From NCBI GenBank assembly GCA_016861105.1, contig BOKS01000014.1, positions 80,718 through 144,717 on the forward strand: a DNA stretch of 64,000 bases, read 5' to 3'. The position numbers and the translations under genes were made by a program. Numbering within the stretch: the stretch's first letter is position 1; each line of letters begins with the position of its first letter. Source of the stretch: Betaproteobacteria bacterium (GTDB taxonomy: Bacteria > Pseudomonadota > Gammaproteobacteria > Burkholderiales > Casimicrobiaceae). The notes beneath the pieces were generated by a model. It had not been told where the DNA came from. It did no database searches and saw only the letters and a program-made list of their open reading frames with translations. Shown here in pieces: positions 9,764 through 20,430 of this stretch.

Positions 9764-12700
9764 ATGAGTTCGGCCGCCTTCGCCGCGTTCGCGGCGTCGG
9801 GGCGCCCGGCCGTCGCGTTCGTGATGCACGGCTGGGGCGGCGGCGTGCGCCGCCACGCCGACGACCTCGCTGCGCTGCTCGCGCCGGCGGCGGCGGTGGT
9901 CTTCGTCGAGCCGGCCGGTGGCGACGTCGTGCGCGTGCGCATTCCGGGCGTGCCCGACGCCGCGCACTTCGCGCTGCCCGCGGAGGCGCAGGCGCTGGGC
10001 GCGGCGCTGCGGGCGCTGGGCGTCGCGCGCCTGCACTTCCACCACGTGCACGGGATGCCGCAGGCGATCCTCGACCTGCCGTCCGCCGCGTCGTTCGACT
10101 ACGACGTGACGCTGCACGACTACGTCGCCATCTGCCCGCAGCTCCACCTCGTCGACGCGCAGGGACGCTACTGCGGCGAGCCGGACGAGGCGGGGTGCAC
10201 GGCGTGCCTCGCGCTCCGGCCGCCCGCGTGGCCGCTCGCCATCGGCGCGTGGCGCGAGCGCTTCGCGGGCTGGCTCGCAGGCGCCCAGCGCGTGATCGCG
10301 CCGTCGCACGACGTCGCCGGGCGGATCGCACGACACGTGCCGCAGGTCGCGATCGACGTCTGGCCGCATCCGGAAGCGGCCTCGCCGCCGCCGCCGCGGC
10401 TGCGCGTGGTCACGCTGGGCCTGCTGTCGCGCGAGAAGGGCCTCGGCGTGGTCGCGGAATGCGCGCGGCTCGCCGAGCGCGACGACCTGCCGCTCGCGTT
10501 CCGCGTCATCGGCGCGACGTCCGCGCCGCTGCCGCCGCTGCCGCCGTCGCGCCTCGCGGCCAGCGGCGAGTTCGACGACGACGACCTTCCGGCGCTGCTC
10601 GCCGCGGAGCGGCCCGACGTCTGCTGGTTCCCGGCGCAGGTGCCGGAGACCTACGCCTACACGCTGTCGGTCGCGCTCGCGGCCGGCGTGCCGATCGTGG
10701 CGTCCGACCTCGGCGCATTCCCCGAGCGGCTGCGCGGCGTCGCCGGCGCGCGACTGGTGCCGTGGAACGCCGACGCGCGCGCGTGGATCGATGCGCTGCT
10801 CGCCGCCGCGCCGCTGCCGCTTGCGGCGGCGGCCCGGCCCGCGGGGACCGCGCCGTCGGCGTACCTCGCGCGTTACCTCGCGCCGCTGCCGCACCCGTCG
10901 CCGGCAACGAGTGTGTCCGCGCTGCCCGACGAGCGCTTCGTCGCCCCCGCGCGTGCTCCGCAGCCGCTTGCGCTCGCCGACCTGGTGCGCGAGGGCGTCC
11001 AGTTGGGCAAGCGCGAGGCGCGCGCCGAGCTGGCCCGCCGCGCCGCGGCGGTCGACCTGGACCTCGCCGCGCTGAGGGCGGCGCTGGATGAGGCCGATCG
11101 CGCCACCTTGCGGGCGCGCGCGCGTGTCGACGCGCTGGAGACCTCTACGACCTGGCGCGTGACGGCGCCGCTGCGCGACGTCGCCCATCGCGCGAAGATC
11201 GCCGCGGTGCGCGCGCGGGCGGGCTGGCAGGGCGTGCGCCAGGCACCGCAGCGCGCGTCGCTCGCGCTGACGATCCTGCGGCAGGAGGGCCCGCTGGCGC
11301 TGGCGCAGCGCATCGGTCGCAAGCTGCGCGGCGCGCACCGCTTCCGTCCCGTCCGTCCAGCGCCCTGGCGACAGGCCGCGGCGATCGCGCCGCTCGCCTT
11401 CGCGCCGCCGGTGCGTCCGCGCGTGTCGATCGTGATCCCCGCCTACGGGAAGCCGCTGCTCACGTTCACGTGCCTCGCGAGCGTGCACGCGACGGTGCGC
11501 CACGAGGACGTCGAGGTGGTGGTCGTCGACGACGGATCGCCCGAGCCGCTCGCCGGGGACCTCGCGCCGGTGAGCGGCATCCGCGTCGAGCGCAATGCGA
11601 CGAACCTCGGGTTCATCGCGAGCTGCAACCGTGGCGTGGAGCTCGCCCGCGGCGAGTTCGTGGTGCTCCTCAACAACGACACCATCGTCACGCCGGGATG
11701 GCTCGACGCGCTGCTGGAGGTGTTCGCGCGGCGCGCGGACGCGGGACTGGCCGGGGCGAAGCTCGTGTATCCCGACGGCCGCCTGCAGGAGGCGGGCGGC
11801 ATCGTGTGGCGCGACGGTTCGGCGTGGAACGACGGGCGCGACGACGATCCGGACCGCCCCGAGTACAACTACCTGCGCGCGGCCGACTACTGCTCGGGCG
11901 CGTGCCTCGCGTTCCGCCGCGACGTCTTCCTCGCACTCGGCGGGTTCGACGCGCGCTACGCGCCCGCGTACTACGAGGACACGGACCTCGCGTTCGCCGT
12001 GCGCGCGGCCGGGCGCGAGGTCTACTATCAGCCCGCCGCCACGGTGGTGCACTTCGAGGGGCAGACCGCCGGCACCGACGTCGCCACCGGCGTCAAGCGG
12101 CACCAGGCGATCAACCGCGAGGCGTTCCGCGCGAAGTGGGCCGCCGTCCTCGCCGGTCATCGGCCCAACGGCGTCGACCCGGGTCTCGAGCGCGACCGCG
12201 CGGCGAAGCGCCGCGTGCTGGTCGTCGAGGCGCGCATGCTGACGCCGGACCAGGACTCGGGGTCGATGCGCACGCTCGCGATGCTCGAGCTGATGGTCGA
12301 GGCGGGGTGCAAAGTCGTGTTCGTCGCCGAGAACCTCGAGCACCGCCAGCCCTACGTCGGCATGCTGCAGCAGCGTGGCGTCGAGGTGCTGTTCGCGCCC
12401 TACGTGCGCTCGGTGAGCGACGTGATCGCCGCGCGCGGAGGCGAGTTCGACATCGTGCTGGTCGCGCGTCACTACGTCGCCGTCAAGCACCTCGACGCGC
12501 TGCGAAGGTTCGCGCCGAAGGCGATAGTGGCATTCGACACCGTGGACCTGCACTTCCTGCGCGCGCAGCGTCTCGCCGAGCTGGAGGGCGGCGCGATGGC
12601 GAAGGCCGCGGCGCGCGCGCGCCGCGACGAGGAGCTCGCACTCATCCGCCGCGCCGACGTCACGATCGTCGTCTCGCCGGTCGAGCGCGACGTACTCGCG

Positions 12701-13318
12701 GCGCTCGTGCCCGAAGCGCGGGTGCTGCTGCTGTCGAACATCCACGAGCCGGTGCCGGGCGGGCGGCCGTTCGCCGAGCGCGAGGGCCTGGTGTTCATCG
12801 GCGGCTTCGAGCACCCGCCCAACGTCGACGCCGTGCTCTGGTACGCCCGCGAGGTACTGCCGAGGCTGCGCAGGCGGCTGCCCGGCGTGCGCACCTACGT
12901 CGTCGGCAGCAAGGTCCCGGCGACGATCCGCGCGCTGGAGGCGCCCGACCTGGTGGTGACGGGCTGGGTGCCGGACGTCGCGCCGTTCTTCACGGGCTGC
13001 CGCGCGTCGATCGCGCCGCTGCGCTACGGCGCCGGCGTCAAGGGCAAGGTGAACCTCGCGATGAGCTACGGGCTGCCGGTCGTCGCGACGACAGCGGCGG
13101 TCGAGGGCATGCACCTCGTCGCCGGCGAGGACGCGATGGTGGCCGACGATCCGGAGTCCTTCGCCGACGCCATCGCGCGCGTGTACGACGACGAGGCGCT
13201 GTGGACGCGGCTGGCGCGCGCGGGCGTGGCGAACGTCCGCCGCCATTTCTCGCGCGAGGTCGCGGCCGCGGCGCTCGCGCGGCTCTACGCGATGGCGCAG
13301 GCGCGCGCGCGGCCGTGA
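9764..13318 (+). CDS. Large multidomain glycosyltransferase (GT4-like, central GT2, C-terminal GT4)
   Basis: 1184 aa; GT2 core [21 protein letters not shown]...[11 protein letters not shown]...[21 protein letters not shown]-terminal GT4-like [35 protein letters not shown]. Confidence 0.88.
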   Translation: MSSAAFAAFAASGRPAVAFVMHGWGGGVRRHADDLAALLAPAAAVVFVEPAGGDVVRVRIPGVPDAAHFALPAEAQALGAALRALGVARLHFHHVHGMPQAILDLPSAASFDYDVTLHDYVAICPQLHLVDAQGRYCGEPDEAGCTACLALRPPAWPLAIGAWRERFAGWLAGAQRVIAPSHDVAGRIARHVPQVAIDVWPHPEAASPPPPRLRVVTLGLLSREKGLGVVAECARLAERDDLPLAFRVIGATSAPLPPLPPSRLAASGEFDDDDLPALLAAERPDVCWFPAQVPETYAYTLSVALAAGVPIVASDLGAFPERLRGVAGARLVPWNADARAWIDALLAAAPLPLAAAARPAGTAPSAYLARYLAPLPHPSPATSVSALPDERFVAPARAPQPLALADLVREGVQLGKREARAELARRAAAVDLDLAALRAALDEADRATLRARARVDALETSTTWRVTAPLRDVAHRAKIAAVRARAGWQGVRQAPQRASLALTILRQEGPLALAQRIGRKLRGAHRFRPVRPAPWRQAAAIAPLAFAPPVRPRVSIVIPAYGKPLLTFTCLASVHATVRHEDVEVVVVDDGSPEPLAGDLAPVSGIRVERNATNLGFIASCNRGVELARGEFVVLLNNDTIVTPGWLDALLEVFARRADAGLAGAKLVYPDGRLQEAGGIVWRDGSAWNDGRDDDPDRPEYNYLRAADYCSGACLAFRRDVFLALGGFDARYAPAYYEDTDLAFAVRAAGREVYYQPAATVVHFEGQTAGTDVATGVKRHQAINREAFRAKWAAVLAGHRPNGVDPGLERDRAAKRRVLVVEARMLTPDQDSGSMRTLAMLELMVEAGCKVVFVAENLEHRQPYVGMLQQRGVEVLFAPYVRSVSDVIAARGGEFDIVLVARHYVAVKHLDALRRFAPKAIVAFDTVDLHFLRAQRLAELEGGAMAKAAARARRDEELALIRRADVTIVVSPVERDVLAALVPEARVLLLSNIHEPVPGGRPFAEREGLVFIGGFEHPPNVDAVLWYAREVLPRLRRRLPGVRTYVVGSKVPATIRALEAPDLVVTGWVPDVAPFFTGCRASIAPLRYGAGVKGKVNLAMSYGLPVVATTAAVEGMHLVAGEDAMVADDPESFADAIARVYDDEALWTRLARAGVANVRRHFSREVAAAALARLYAMAQARARP

Positions 13319-14529
13319 CCACGGACGCGTTCGTCGCCCGCCAGGCCATCGTCGACCGGCGGCACCGCCTCGTCGCCTACGAGCTCCTCTTCCGCACCGC
13401 CGACGGCGGCGGGCTCGCGGCGGGTGCCGACGGCGTCGGCGCGAGCCTCGCCGTGGTGTCGAACGCGCTGCTGGACATGGGGACGACCTGGCTGCTCGGC
13501 GACAGGCTCGCGTTCGTCAACATGGGCGCGGCGGCGCTGCTGAGCGAGCTGCCCGCGATCCTGCCGAAGGACCGGATCGTGGTCGAGATCCTCGAGGACG
13601 TCGACGCCACGCCCGAGGTCCTCGCGCGCGTGCAGGACCTCCGCGCGCAGGGCTGCCGCTTCGCGCTGGACGACTACGACCACCGCCCCGCGGTCCGCGC
13701 GCTGCTGCCGCTGTGCGACTACGTCAAGCTCGACGTGCTGGCGCTGGACGCGGCGCGGCTGCGGGACGTGGCGCGGTCGCTGCGCGCGCACCCCCTGCGG
13801 CTGGTCGCCGAGAAGGTCGAGACGCGCGCGCACTTCGACGCGTGCGCGGGGGACTTCGACCTGTTCCAGGGCTACTACTTCGCGCGCCCGGAGACGTTCG
13901 CGACGCGCGTGCTGGAGCCCGCGCAGGCGGCGCTGCTGCAGCTCATGGAACGCGTCGGTCGCGGCGCCGAGGTGGACGAGGTCGAGGCGCTGTTCCGCCG
14001 CGACGTCGCGCTGACCGTCAAGCTCATGCACTACGTGAACGCAGCGGGTTTCGGCCTGGCCCGGCCGGCGCGGTCGCTGCGCCACGTGCTCGCGCTGCTC
14101 GGGCAGCGTCCGCTCTACCGCTGGCTGACGGTGCTGCTGGCCACCTCGGGCCGCGGCGACGCGACGTTGCCGCTCGCCCGGACCGCGATCACGCGCGGGC
14201 GCGTCGCCGAGCTGCTCGGGGCGCGGCTGGTCGCCCGCGACCAGCGCGACGAGCTGTTCGTGGCCGGCGTCTTCACGCTGCTCGACGCGATGCTCGGCGT
14301 CCCGATGGCCGACGTGCTCGCGCGGCTGCCGCTGCCGGCCGCCGTCGCCGATGCGCTGCTGCGCCGGGCGCCTCCGTACGGGCCGATCCTCGATCTCGTC
14401 GAGGCGCTGGAGTCGCAGGAGGTCGCGACGATCGGGCGCCGCGCGGCGGCCCTCGGGCTCGACCCCGCCGACGTCAGCCGCGACCACCTCGAGGCGCTCG
14501 CGTGGGTCGAGCGGCTGGGGCTGGACTGA
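13315..14529 (+). CDS. EAL-like/HDOD domain protein (YuxH-type signalling protein)
   Basis: [22 protein letters not shown]..., [21 protein letters not shown]-terminal HDOD-like [15 protein letters not shown]...; GTG start overlaps glycosyltransferase stop. Confidence 0.85.
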   Translation: MTTDAFVARQAIVDRRHRLVAYELLFRTADGGGLAAGADGVGASLAVVSNALLDMGTTWLLGDRLAFVNMGAAALLSELPAILPKDRIVVEILEDVDATPEVLARVQDLRAQGCRFALDDYDHRPAVRALLPLCDYVKLDVLALDAARLRDVARSLRAHPLRLVAEKVETRAHFDACAGDFDLFQGYYFARPETFATRVLEPAQAALLQLMERVGRGAEVDEVEALFRRDVALTVKLMHYVNAAGFGLARPARSLRHVLALLGQRPLYRWLTVLLATSGRGDATLPLARTAITRGRVAELLGARLVARDQRDELFVAGVFTLLDAMLGVPMADVLARLPLPAAVADALLRRAPPYGPILDLVEALESQEVATIGRRAAALGLDPADVSRDHLEALAWVERLGLD

Positions 14530-14545
14530 AACGAGGACGACGCGC

Positions 14546-14700
14546 GAAACGAGGGTCAGACTCGAATTCCAGAAACGAGGGTCAAGTAGCGAGGGTCAGA
14601 CTCGAATTTCAATCCGACCCGTGCGTCCGCGTCGCCCGGCGAGAAATTCGAGTCTGACCCTCGTTTCCCTCGTCGGGAAATGCGAGTCTGACCCTCGTTT
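14546..14700. repeat. Cluster of 'GAAACGAGGGTCAGACTCGAATTTC' repeats, two direct then two inverted copies
   Basis: 14590-14610 CGAGGGTCAGACTCGAATTTC is perfectly complementary to 14643-14663; further copies start near 14546 and 14676; another copy at 57371. Confidence 0.85.
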
Positions 14701-14743
14701 CTTCTCGTTTCTTCCCGTTCTCCGAATTCGAAGGTGCGGCGGA

Positions 14744-15538
14744 TCACTGACGCCGGAAGACGAGGTCGTACACGCCGTGGCCCAGCTTCACGCCGCGCTG
14801 CTCGAACTTCGTGAGCGGCCGCCACGGCGGGCGCGGCGCATAGCCGGCGGCGGTGTTGGCGAGCAGCGGTTCCGCGGCCAGCGTCGCGAGCATCTGCTGG
14901 GCGTAGTCCTCCCAGTCCGTGGCCGCGTGCAGGTAGCCGCCGGCGGCCAGCCGCCGCGCGAGCGCGTGCACGAAGGCGGGCGACAACAGCCGGCGCTTGT
15001 GGTGGCGCTTCTTCGGCCACGGGTCCGGGAAGTAGACGTGGATGCCCGCGAGCGATCCCTCGGGGATCATGGCGTCGACGACCTCGACCGCGTCGTGACG
15101 CACGATGCGCACGTTGGCGAGCCCTGTCGCTTCGATGCGCCGGAGCAGCGCGCCGACGCCGGGTGCGTGCACCTCGACGGCGAGGAAGTCGCGCTGCGGC
15201 TGCGCCGCCGCGATCGCGGCGGTCGTCTCGCCCATGCCGAAGCCGATCTCGAGGACGACCTCGGCGCGGCGACCGAACAGGCGCGCGAAGTCGAGCGGGG
15301 CCGGCGCGTACGGAACGCCGTAGCGCGGCAGCAGTTCGTCGAGGGCGCGGTGCTGCGCCGGCGACATGCGGCCCTGGCGCAGCACGAAGCTGCGCACCGG
15401 GCGCAGCGGGTGCGTGTCGCCGCTCGCGGCGTCGCCGGCGGGGGACCCTCGCGCGCGCCGCGTCCCGCGCTTCGGCGCGTCCTCGCCCTCGGGGCCGCCG
15501 TTCGTGTTCACTGGACGGCTCGCGCGCAGCGCCTTCAA
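14744..15538 (-). CDS. trmB: tRNA (guanine-N7-)-methyltransferase
   Basis: [62 protein letters not shown]. Confidence 0.95.
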   Translation of the reverse strand: MKALRASRPVNTNGGPEGEDAPKRGTRRARGSPAGDAASGDTHPLRPVRSFVLRQGRMSPAQHRALDELLPRYGVPYAPAPLDFARLFGRRAEVVLEIGFGMGETTAAIAAAQPQRDFLAVEVHAPGVGALLRRIEATGLANVRIVRHDAVEVVDAMIPEGSLAGIHVYFPDPWPKKRHHKRRLLSPAFVHALARRLAAGGYLHAATDWEDYAQQMLATLAAEPLLANTAAGYAPRPPWRPLTKFEQRGVKLGHGVYDLVFRRQ

Positions 15539-15569
15539 GGTGGTTCGCCGCGGAGGCGGCCCGTGCGGC

Positions 15570-16226
15570 TCACGGCGCGCCGCGACGGATCCACCCCGGC
15601 TCGCCGAGCCTGCGCTCCAGCGTGCGCGACGCCGTCGCCCCGGCCGGCGTGTAGTCGACGACGAGCGTGTCCGCGTCCTTCCAGCGCACGCCGGCGTCGC
15701 TCCAGGCCTCGGCGGGCCGCCACTCCGCCTCGCGCTGCACGCCGTCGCGCGAGGCGCGCCAGACGGCCAGCACGTTCTCGCAGCGCGTCGCGCAGAAGTC
15801 GGCGGTGGCGAAGCGCCGGCGGTCGGGCGAGAGCACCGGGTCGGCCGGCAGCGGCGTGCGACGCCCGCTCGCGCGCTGCAGCAGGAGGAAGCCCGCGTCG
15901 TCGTCGCGCATCGTCCACAGCACGACCGCGTTGAGCTCGCTGATGTAGTCCCACAGCGCGTAGCTCGTGCCGCCCGACAGCGTGTCGACGTCCTCGAAGG
16001 TGACGGCGCCGGTCGGGAACATGCGCACGCGCAGGACGTTGCCCTCGCGCGTCGCGAGCCCGGGCAGGCGCTTCAGCTGCTGCGCCTCGACCAGGCGCAT
16101 GCAGTGCGCGGGACCCTCCGCGTCGTGGCAGAGCTTCGCGATCTCGTCCGCGGGCAGCGGCACGGGCTGCGCCGGCACGGCGACGAGCGCCGCCAGCGCC
16201 GCGGCGAGGACCTGCAGGAGGCGCAT
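15570..16226 (-). CDS. Hypothetical exported protein
   Basis: [42 protein letters not shown]...; signal peptide; between thiG and trmB. Confidence 0.7.
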   Translation of the reverse strand: MRLLQVLAAALAALVAVPAQPVPLPADEIAKLCHDAEGPAHCMRLVEAQQLKRLPGLATREGNVLRVRMFPTGAVTFEDVDTLSGGTSYALWDYISELNAVVLWTMRDDDAGFLLLQRASGRRTPLPADPVLSPDRRRFATADFCATRCENVLAVWRASRDGVQREAEWRPAEAWSDAGVRWKDADTLVVDYTPAGATASRTLERRLGEPGWIRRGAP

Positions 16227-17044
16227 CAGGCGATCAGGCCCGACGTCGGCGAGGACGGGCTGGCGGCGTAGAGCTTGCGGGGCATGCGGCCGGCGAGGAA
16301 CGCCTCGCGACCCGCCTCGACGGCGAGCCTCATCGCGCGCGCCATCCGCACCGGGGCCTTCGCCAGCGCGATCGCCGTGTTCATGAGCACGCCGTCGCAG
16401 CCGAGCTCCATCGCGATCGCCGCGTCGGAGGCCGTGCCCACGCCGGCGTCGACGAGCACCGGCACCTTCGCCTGCTCGACGACGAGGCGCAGGTTCCACG
16501 GGTTGAGGATGCCCATGCCCGACCCGATCAGCGACGCCAGCGGCATGATCGCGCAGCAGCCGATCGCCTCGAGCTCGCGCGCCACGATGGGATCGTCGGA
16601 GGTGTAGACCATCACGTCGAAGCCGTCGGCGACGAGCACCTCGGCGGCCTTCAGCGTCTGGCGCACGTCGGGGAACAGCGTGTCCTTGTCGCCCAGCACC
16701 TCGAGCTTGACCAGCCGGTGGCCGTCGAGCAGTTCGCGCGCGAGCCGCAGCGTGCGCACCGCGTCGTCCGCGGTGTAGCAGCCCGCGGTATTCGGCAGGT
16801 AGGTGAACTCGGACGGCGGCAGCGCGTCGAGCAGCGACGGCGCGTTCGCGTCCTGCCCGATGTTCGTGCGGCGGATGGCGACGGTGACGATCTCGGCGCC
16901 GCTCGCGACGACGGCGTCGCGCGTCTCCCCGAAGTCGCGGTACTTGCCCGTGCCCACGAGCAGCCGCGAGCGGTAGCGGCGTCCGGCGACGACCAGCGCG
17001 TCGTCCGGCGCAGCCACGGTGGAGGGGTGGTGCGGGGCGTTCAT
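16226..17044 (-). CDS. thiG: Thiazole synthase
   Basis: [66 protein letters not shown]. Confidence 0.95.
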   Translation of the reverse strand: MNAPHHPSTVAAPDDALVVAGRRYRSRLLVGTGKYRDFGETRDAVVASGAEIVTVAIRRTNIGQDANAPSLLDALPPSEFTYLPNTAGCYTADDAVRTLRLARELLDGHRLVKLEVLGDKDTLFPDVRQTLKAAEVLVADGFDVMVYTSDDPIVARELEAIGCCAIMPLASLIGSGMGILNPWNLRLVVEQAKVPVLVDAGVGTASDAAIAMELGCDGVLMNTAIALAKAPVRMARAMRLAVEAGREAFLAGRMPRKLYAASPSSPTSGLIA

Positions 17045-17073
17045 GCCACGATTCTACGCCCGCGCCGGTCGGG

Positions 17074-17277
17074 CTACCCGCCGCCGACGGCGCCGACGAT
17101 CTCGACGCGGTCGCCGTCGGCGAGCGGCGTCTGCGCATGGCGGCTTCGCGGGACCACGGCGCCGTTCACCTCGACCGCGATGCGCTTGCCCTCGAGGCCG
17201 AGGTCGCGCACCAGGGCGGCGAGCGTCGCCGGGCGCGGCGGCGGGCGCGGCGTTCCGTTGACGACGATCTGCGGCAT
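17074..17277 (-). CDS. thiS: Sulfur carrier protein ThiS
   Basis: [45 protein letters not shown]...[13 protein letters not shown]-terminal GG. Confidence 0.92.
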   Translation of the reverse strand: MPQIVVNGTPRPPPRPATLAALVRDLGLEGKRIAVEVNGAVVPRSRHAQTPLADGDRVEIVGAVGGG

Positions 17278-17345
17278 GGCGGGGTGCCCGAAGGACGCTG
17301 CTGCGTGGAGTGTGCCACGCGCGGCGCCGCCCGGCTGCGGCGCCT

Positions 17346-17546
17346 TCACCTCCGGTAGCGGCGCATCGCCTCGTCGAGCAGCGCCAGCTGCCGCTCGAAC
17401 CTGCTGCACGCCTTGCAGGCCGCGAGGTGCAGCCGCAGCTTCACGCGTTCCAGCGGCGAAAGCGGGCGCTCGCGCAGCTGCGAGACGAGCTCGGTCGCCT
17501 CGCGGCAGGAGATGAGGTGCGAGATGCGGCGCGCGAGCTTGTTCAT
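17346..17546 (-). CDS. Zinc-finger anti-sigma factor (ZAS/zf-HC2 type)
   Basis: [23 protein letters not shown]...[17 protein letters not shown]; HxxxCxxC motif; next to an ECF sigma gene. Confidence 0.85.
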   Translation of the reverse strand: MNKLARRISHLISCREATELVSQLRERPLSPLERVKLRLHLAACKACSRFERQLALLDEAMRRYRR

Positions 17547-18121
17547 GGCGTCCTGGAGGCCCCCCCGAACCAGTGCTGCTGCAGGCACTCGCGCAGCGAC
17601 ATGCGCGCCCGGTAGAGGATCACCCAGAGATTGTTCGGCGTGATCCGCAGTTCCTTACAGATCTCCTCGCTGTCGAGCTCCATCACCTCGCGCATCATGA
17701 AGACCCTGCCGGTGTTGGGGGGAAGCTTCTCCAGGCAGAAGTTCATCACGTCGAAGAACTCCTGCCGCGCGAGCGCCGCCTCGGGATCGCCCCAGTCGGA
17801 GGGCTTGTCCTGCCAACCGCCGGACTCCTTGAACAGGCCGTCGAAGTCGTCGAGGTCCATCTCCTCGGGCAGCGCGGACTCGAAGACCGGGTCCTTCTGC
17901 CGGCGGCGGATCGCGTCGACGATCTTGTGCTTGAGGATGCCGGTCAGCCACGTGCGCAGCGTCGAGCGCGCCGTGAAGCCCTCGCGGCCGGCGAACGCCG
18001 CGACGATGGTCTCCTGCACGACCTCCTCCGCGGCGTCGCGGTCGCGCAGCTGCAGCACGGCGACGCGCGTCAGGTAGCCGCGCTGCGCCTCGAGCTGGGC
18101 AGCGAAGACGTTCGCATCCAT
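17543..18121 (-). CDS. ECF-family RNA polymerase sigma factor
   Basis: [84 protein letters not shown]. Confidence 0.92.
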   Translation of the reverse strand: MDANVFAAQLEAQRGYLTRVAVLQLRDRDAAEEVVQETIVAAFAGREGFTARSTLRTWLTGILKHKIVDAIRRRQKDPVFESALPEEMDLDDFDGLFKESGGWQDKPSDWGDPEAALARQEFFDVMNFCLEKLPPNTGRVFMMREVMELDSEEICKELRITPNNLWVILYRARMSLRECLQQHWFGGASRTP

Positions 18122-18210
18122 CGGCGCCGAGCCCCTCCGCGGCGGTGCGAGACCGGCGATGGTAGTCGCATTCGGCGCGCCCGGGTAGGGGGCGGCCACC
18201 CCCCGGCAGG

Positions 18211-20220
18211 TCAGCGGCCGAGCCCCTTCAGCTGCTCGCGCGCCTCGTCGCCCGACTCGTAGATGTGCGGCGCCACGCCGCGGCGCGCCAGCGCGTCGCC
18301 GAGCTTGACGCGCAGGAAGGCCGAGGTCGTGTAGCGCGTCACGCCCCAGTAGTAGCGGTCGACGAGGTCCTTGACCATCGCGCTCCACGCGTCGAGCACG
18401 TCCGGCTCGATCTCGAAGCGCTCGTAGTTGACGATCGCGTAGACGCGCTTGCCCAGTGGCGCCACGCGCCGCTCGACCTCGGCGCGGATCGCCTCGACGT
18501 CCTCGGGCGTGCGCACGCGCAGCCGCTCGAAGTTGATGAACAGCGTGTCGAGCTCCGCGTCGTAGGAGAAGCGCCGCTCCATCGGGATCGCCAGCATGCG
18601 CTCGCGCAGGCCCATCGGCTCGTCGCGGAAGATCGCGGCATCCATCGGGCGCGGCGTCCCGCGGATCACCGGGCGGAAGTCCATCTGCGCGAGCACGTCG
18701 CGCTCGAGGTCGATGCCCGGGGCGATCTCGACGAGCTCGAGACCCGCGTCGGCGAGCGCGAACACGGCGCGCTCGGTGACGTAGAGGACCGGCTGGCGGC
18801 GCCGGCGCGCGTACGCGCCCGAGAACGTGCGGTGCTCGACCTCGTGCACGAACTTGCGCGACCGGCCCTCCAGCAGCACGCCGAGCCGCCCCGCCTTCGC
18901 CTCGACGACGAGCTTGCCCGCGGTGAACGTGCCGACGAACACCACGTGCTTCGCGTTCTGCGAGATGTTGATGAAGCCGCCGGCGCCGGCGAGCCGCGGG
19001 CCGAACTTCGACACGTTGAGATTGCCCTCGCGGTCCGCCTGCGCGAGCCCGAGGAAGGCGACGTCGAGTCCGCCGCCGTCGTAGAAGTCGAACTGGTAGG
19101 GCTGGTCGATGATCGCCTGCGTGTTCGTCGCCGCCCCGAAGTCGAGCCCGCCGGCGGGGATGCCGCCGACCACGCCCGGCTCGGCGGTGAGCGTGAGGAG
19201 GTCGATCACCTGCTCCTCGGCGGCCACGCTCGCCACGCCCTCGGGCATGCCGATGCCGAGGTTGACGACCATGTTGGCCCGGAGCTCCAGCGCGGCGCGG
19301 CGGGCGATGACCTTGCGCTCCGACATCGCCATCGGCGCGATCGACGAGGCGGGCACGCGGATCTCGCCGGCGAACGCCGCGCTGTAGGGCTGCGCGAAGG
19401 TCTGCATGTGGTACTCGGGCTTCTCGGCGACCACCACGCAGTCGACGAGCACGCCGGGGATCTTCACCTGCCGCGGGTTGAGCGAGTGGCGATCCGCGAG
19501 CCGCTCGACCTGCGCGATCACGATGCCGCCGGAGTTGCGCGCCGCCATCGCGATCGCGAGGCTCTCGAGCGTGAGCGCCTCGCGCTCCATCGTCACGTTG
19601 CCGTCGGGATCGGCGGTCGTGCCGCGCACGATGCCGACGTCGATCGGGAACGCCCGGTAGAAGAGGTACTCCTCGCCGTCGATCGTCATCAGCGCGACGA
19701 GGTCCTCGTGCGTCGCCGGGTTGATGCGCCCGCCGCCGTGGCGCGGGTCGACGAACGTGCCCAGCCCCACGCGCGTCAGGTGGCCGGGCTTGCCCGCGGC
19801 GATGTCGCGGTAGAGGTGCGTGATCACGCCCTGCGGCAGGTTGTAGGCCTCGATCTCGCCGGCGACCGCCAGCGCCTGCAGCTTGGGCACCAGCCCCCAG
19901 TGGCCGCCGACGACGCGCCGCACCAGCCCGCGGTGGCCGAGGTGGTTGAGGCCGCGCTCGCGGCCGTCGCCCTGGCCGGCGGCATAGACGAGCGTGAGGC
20001 CGCGCGGCGACCCCAGGCCCTGCGGATCGTCCTTCGCCGCGGCCAGCCAGCGCTCCTCGAGCGCGACCGCGATGTTCTCGGCGAAGCCGATGCCGACGAA
20101 GCCGCTCGTGGCGAGCGTGTCGCCGTCGCGGATCAGCGCGACCGCCTCGCGCGCGGTGACGACCTTGCCGTGCTCGAAGGTGTGCAGCGCCTCGAGCAGG
20201 CGTTCACGATCCTGGCGCAT
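18211..20220 (-). CDS. Fused alpha-beta acyl-CoA:carboxylate CoA-transferase (propionate/acetate type)
   Basis: [59 protein letters not shown]...; [18 protein letters not shown] catalytic-Glu region. Confidence 0.88.
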   Translation of the reverse strand: MRQDRERLLEALHTFEHGKVVTAREAVALIRDGDTLATSGFVGIGFAENIAVALEERWLAAAKDDPQGLGSPRGLTLVYAAGQGDGRERGLNHLGHRGLVRRVVGGHWGLVPKLQALAVAGEIEAYNLPQGVITHLYRDIAAGKPGHLTRVGLGTFVDPRHGGGRINPATHEDLVALMTIDGEEYLFYRAFPIDVGIVRGTTADPDGNVTMEREALTLESLAIAMAARNSGGIVIAQVERLADRHSLNPRQVKIPGVLVDCVVVAEKPEYHMQTFAQPYSAAFAGEIRVPASSIAPMAMSERKVIARRAALELRANMVVNLGIGMPEGVASVAAEEQVIDLLTLTAEPGVVGGIPAGGLDFGAATNTQAIIDQPYQFDFYDGGGLDVAFLGLAQADREGNLNVSKFGPRLAGAGGFINISQNAKHVVFVGTFTAGKLVVEAKAGRLGVLLEGRSRKFVHEVEHRTFSGAYARRRRQPVLYVTERAVFALADAGLELVEIAPGIDLERDVLAQMDFRPVIRGTPRPMDAAIFRDEPMGLRERMLAIPMERRFSYDAELDTLFINFERLRVRTPEDVEAIRAEVERRVAPLGKRVYAIVNYERFEIEPDVLDAWSAMVKDLVDRYYWGVTRYTTSAFLRVKLGDALARRGVAPHIYESGDEAREQLKGLGR

Positions 20221-20321
20221 CGATCCTCCCCCCGGGGGTCCGCCCCGCTCCCCGCCGGACACCTCGTATCGTATACGGGCGCGGAACCGCGGCGGCGGCG
20301 CCCCTCGGCGGCGCGCTTGCA

Positions 20322-20335
20322 TTGACCTGCGTCAA
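20322..20335. promoter_or_regulatory. Putative FNR/ANR-type box TTGAC-CTGC-GTCAA
   Basis: Matches TTGAY-N4-RTCAA; sits between the divergent CoA-transferase and P-type ATPase genes, ~102 bp from each start. Confidence 0.6.
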
Positions 20336-20430
20336 TCCGGCCGCCGCGCGCGCAGGAACTCGCGATCCCGCGCCACGTCAACGGAAGCGGAGCGGCGGCG
20401 CGGAGCGACGCCGCGGGTCATTGCAATCCC

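Noticed and set aside
8570-13246. 1558-aa antisense ORF (-)
   Set aside because: Shadow of the + strand permease/EEP/glycosyltransferase genes; Arg/His/Asp-rich composition typical of an antisense frame in GC-rich DNA
11470-14529. 1019-aa ORF starting inside the glycosyltransferase
   Set aside because: Only the part from 13315 (EAL/HDOD) is coding; the N-terminal part is an out-of-frame read of the glycosyltransferase
13315-14529. Active c-di-GMP phosphodiesterase
   Set aside because: EAL motif replaced by YELL; catalysis unlikely
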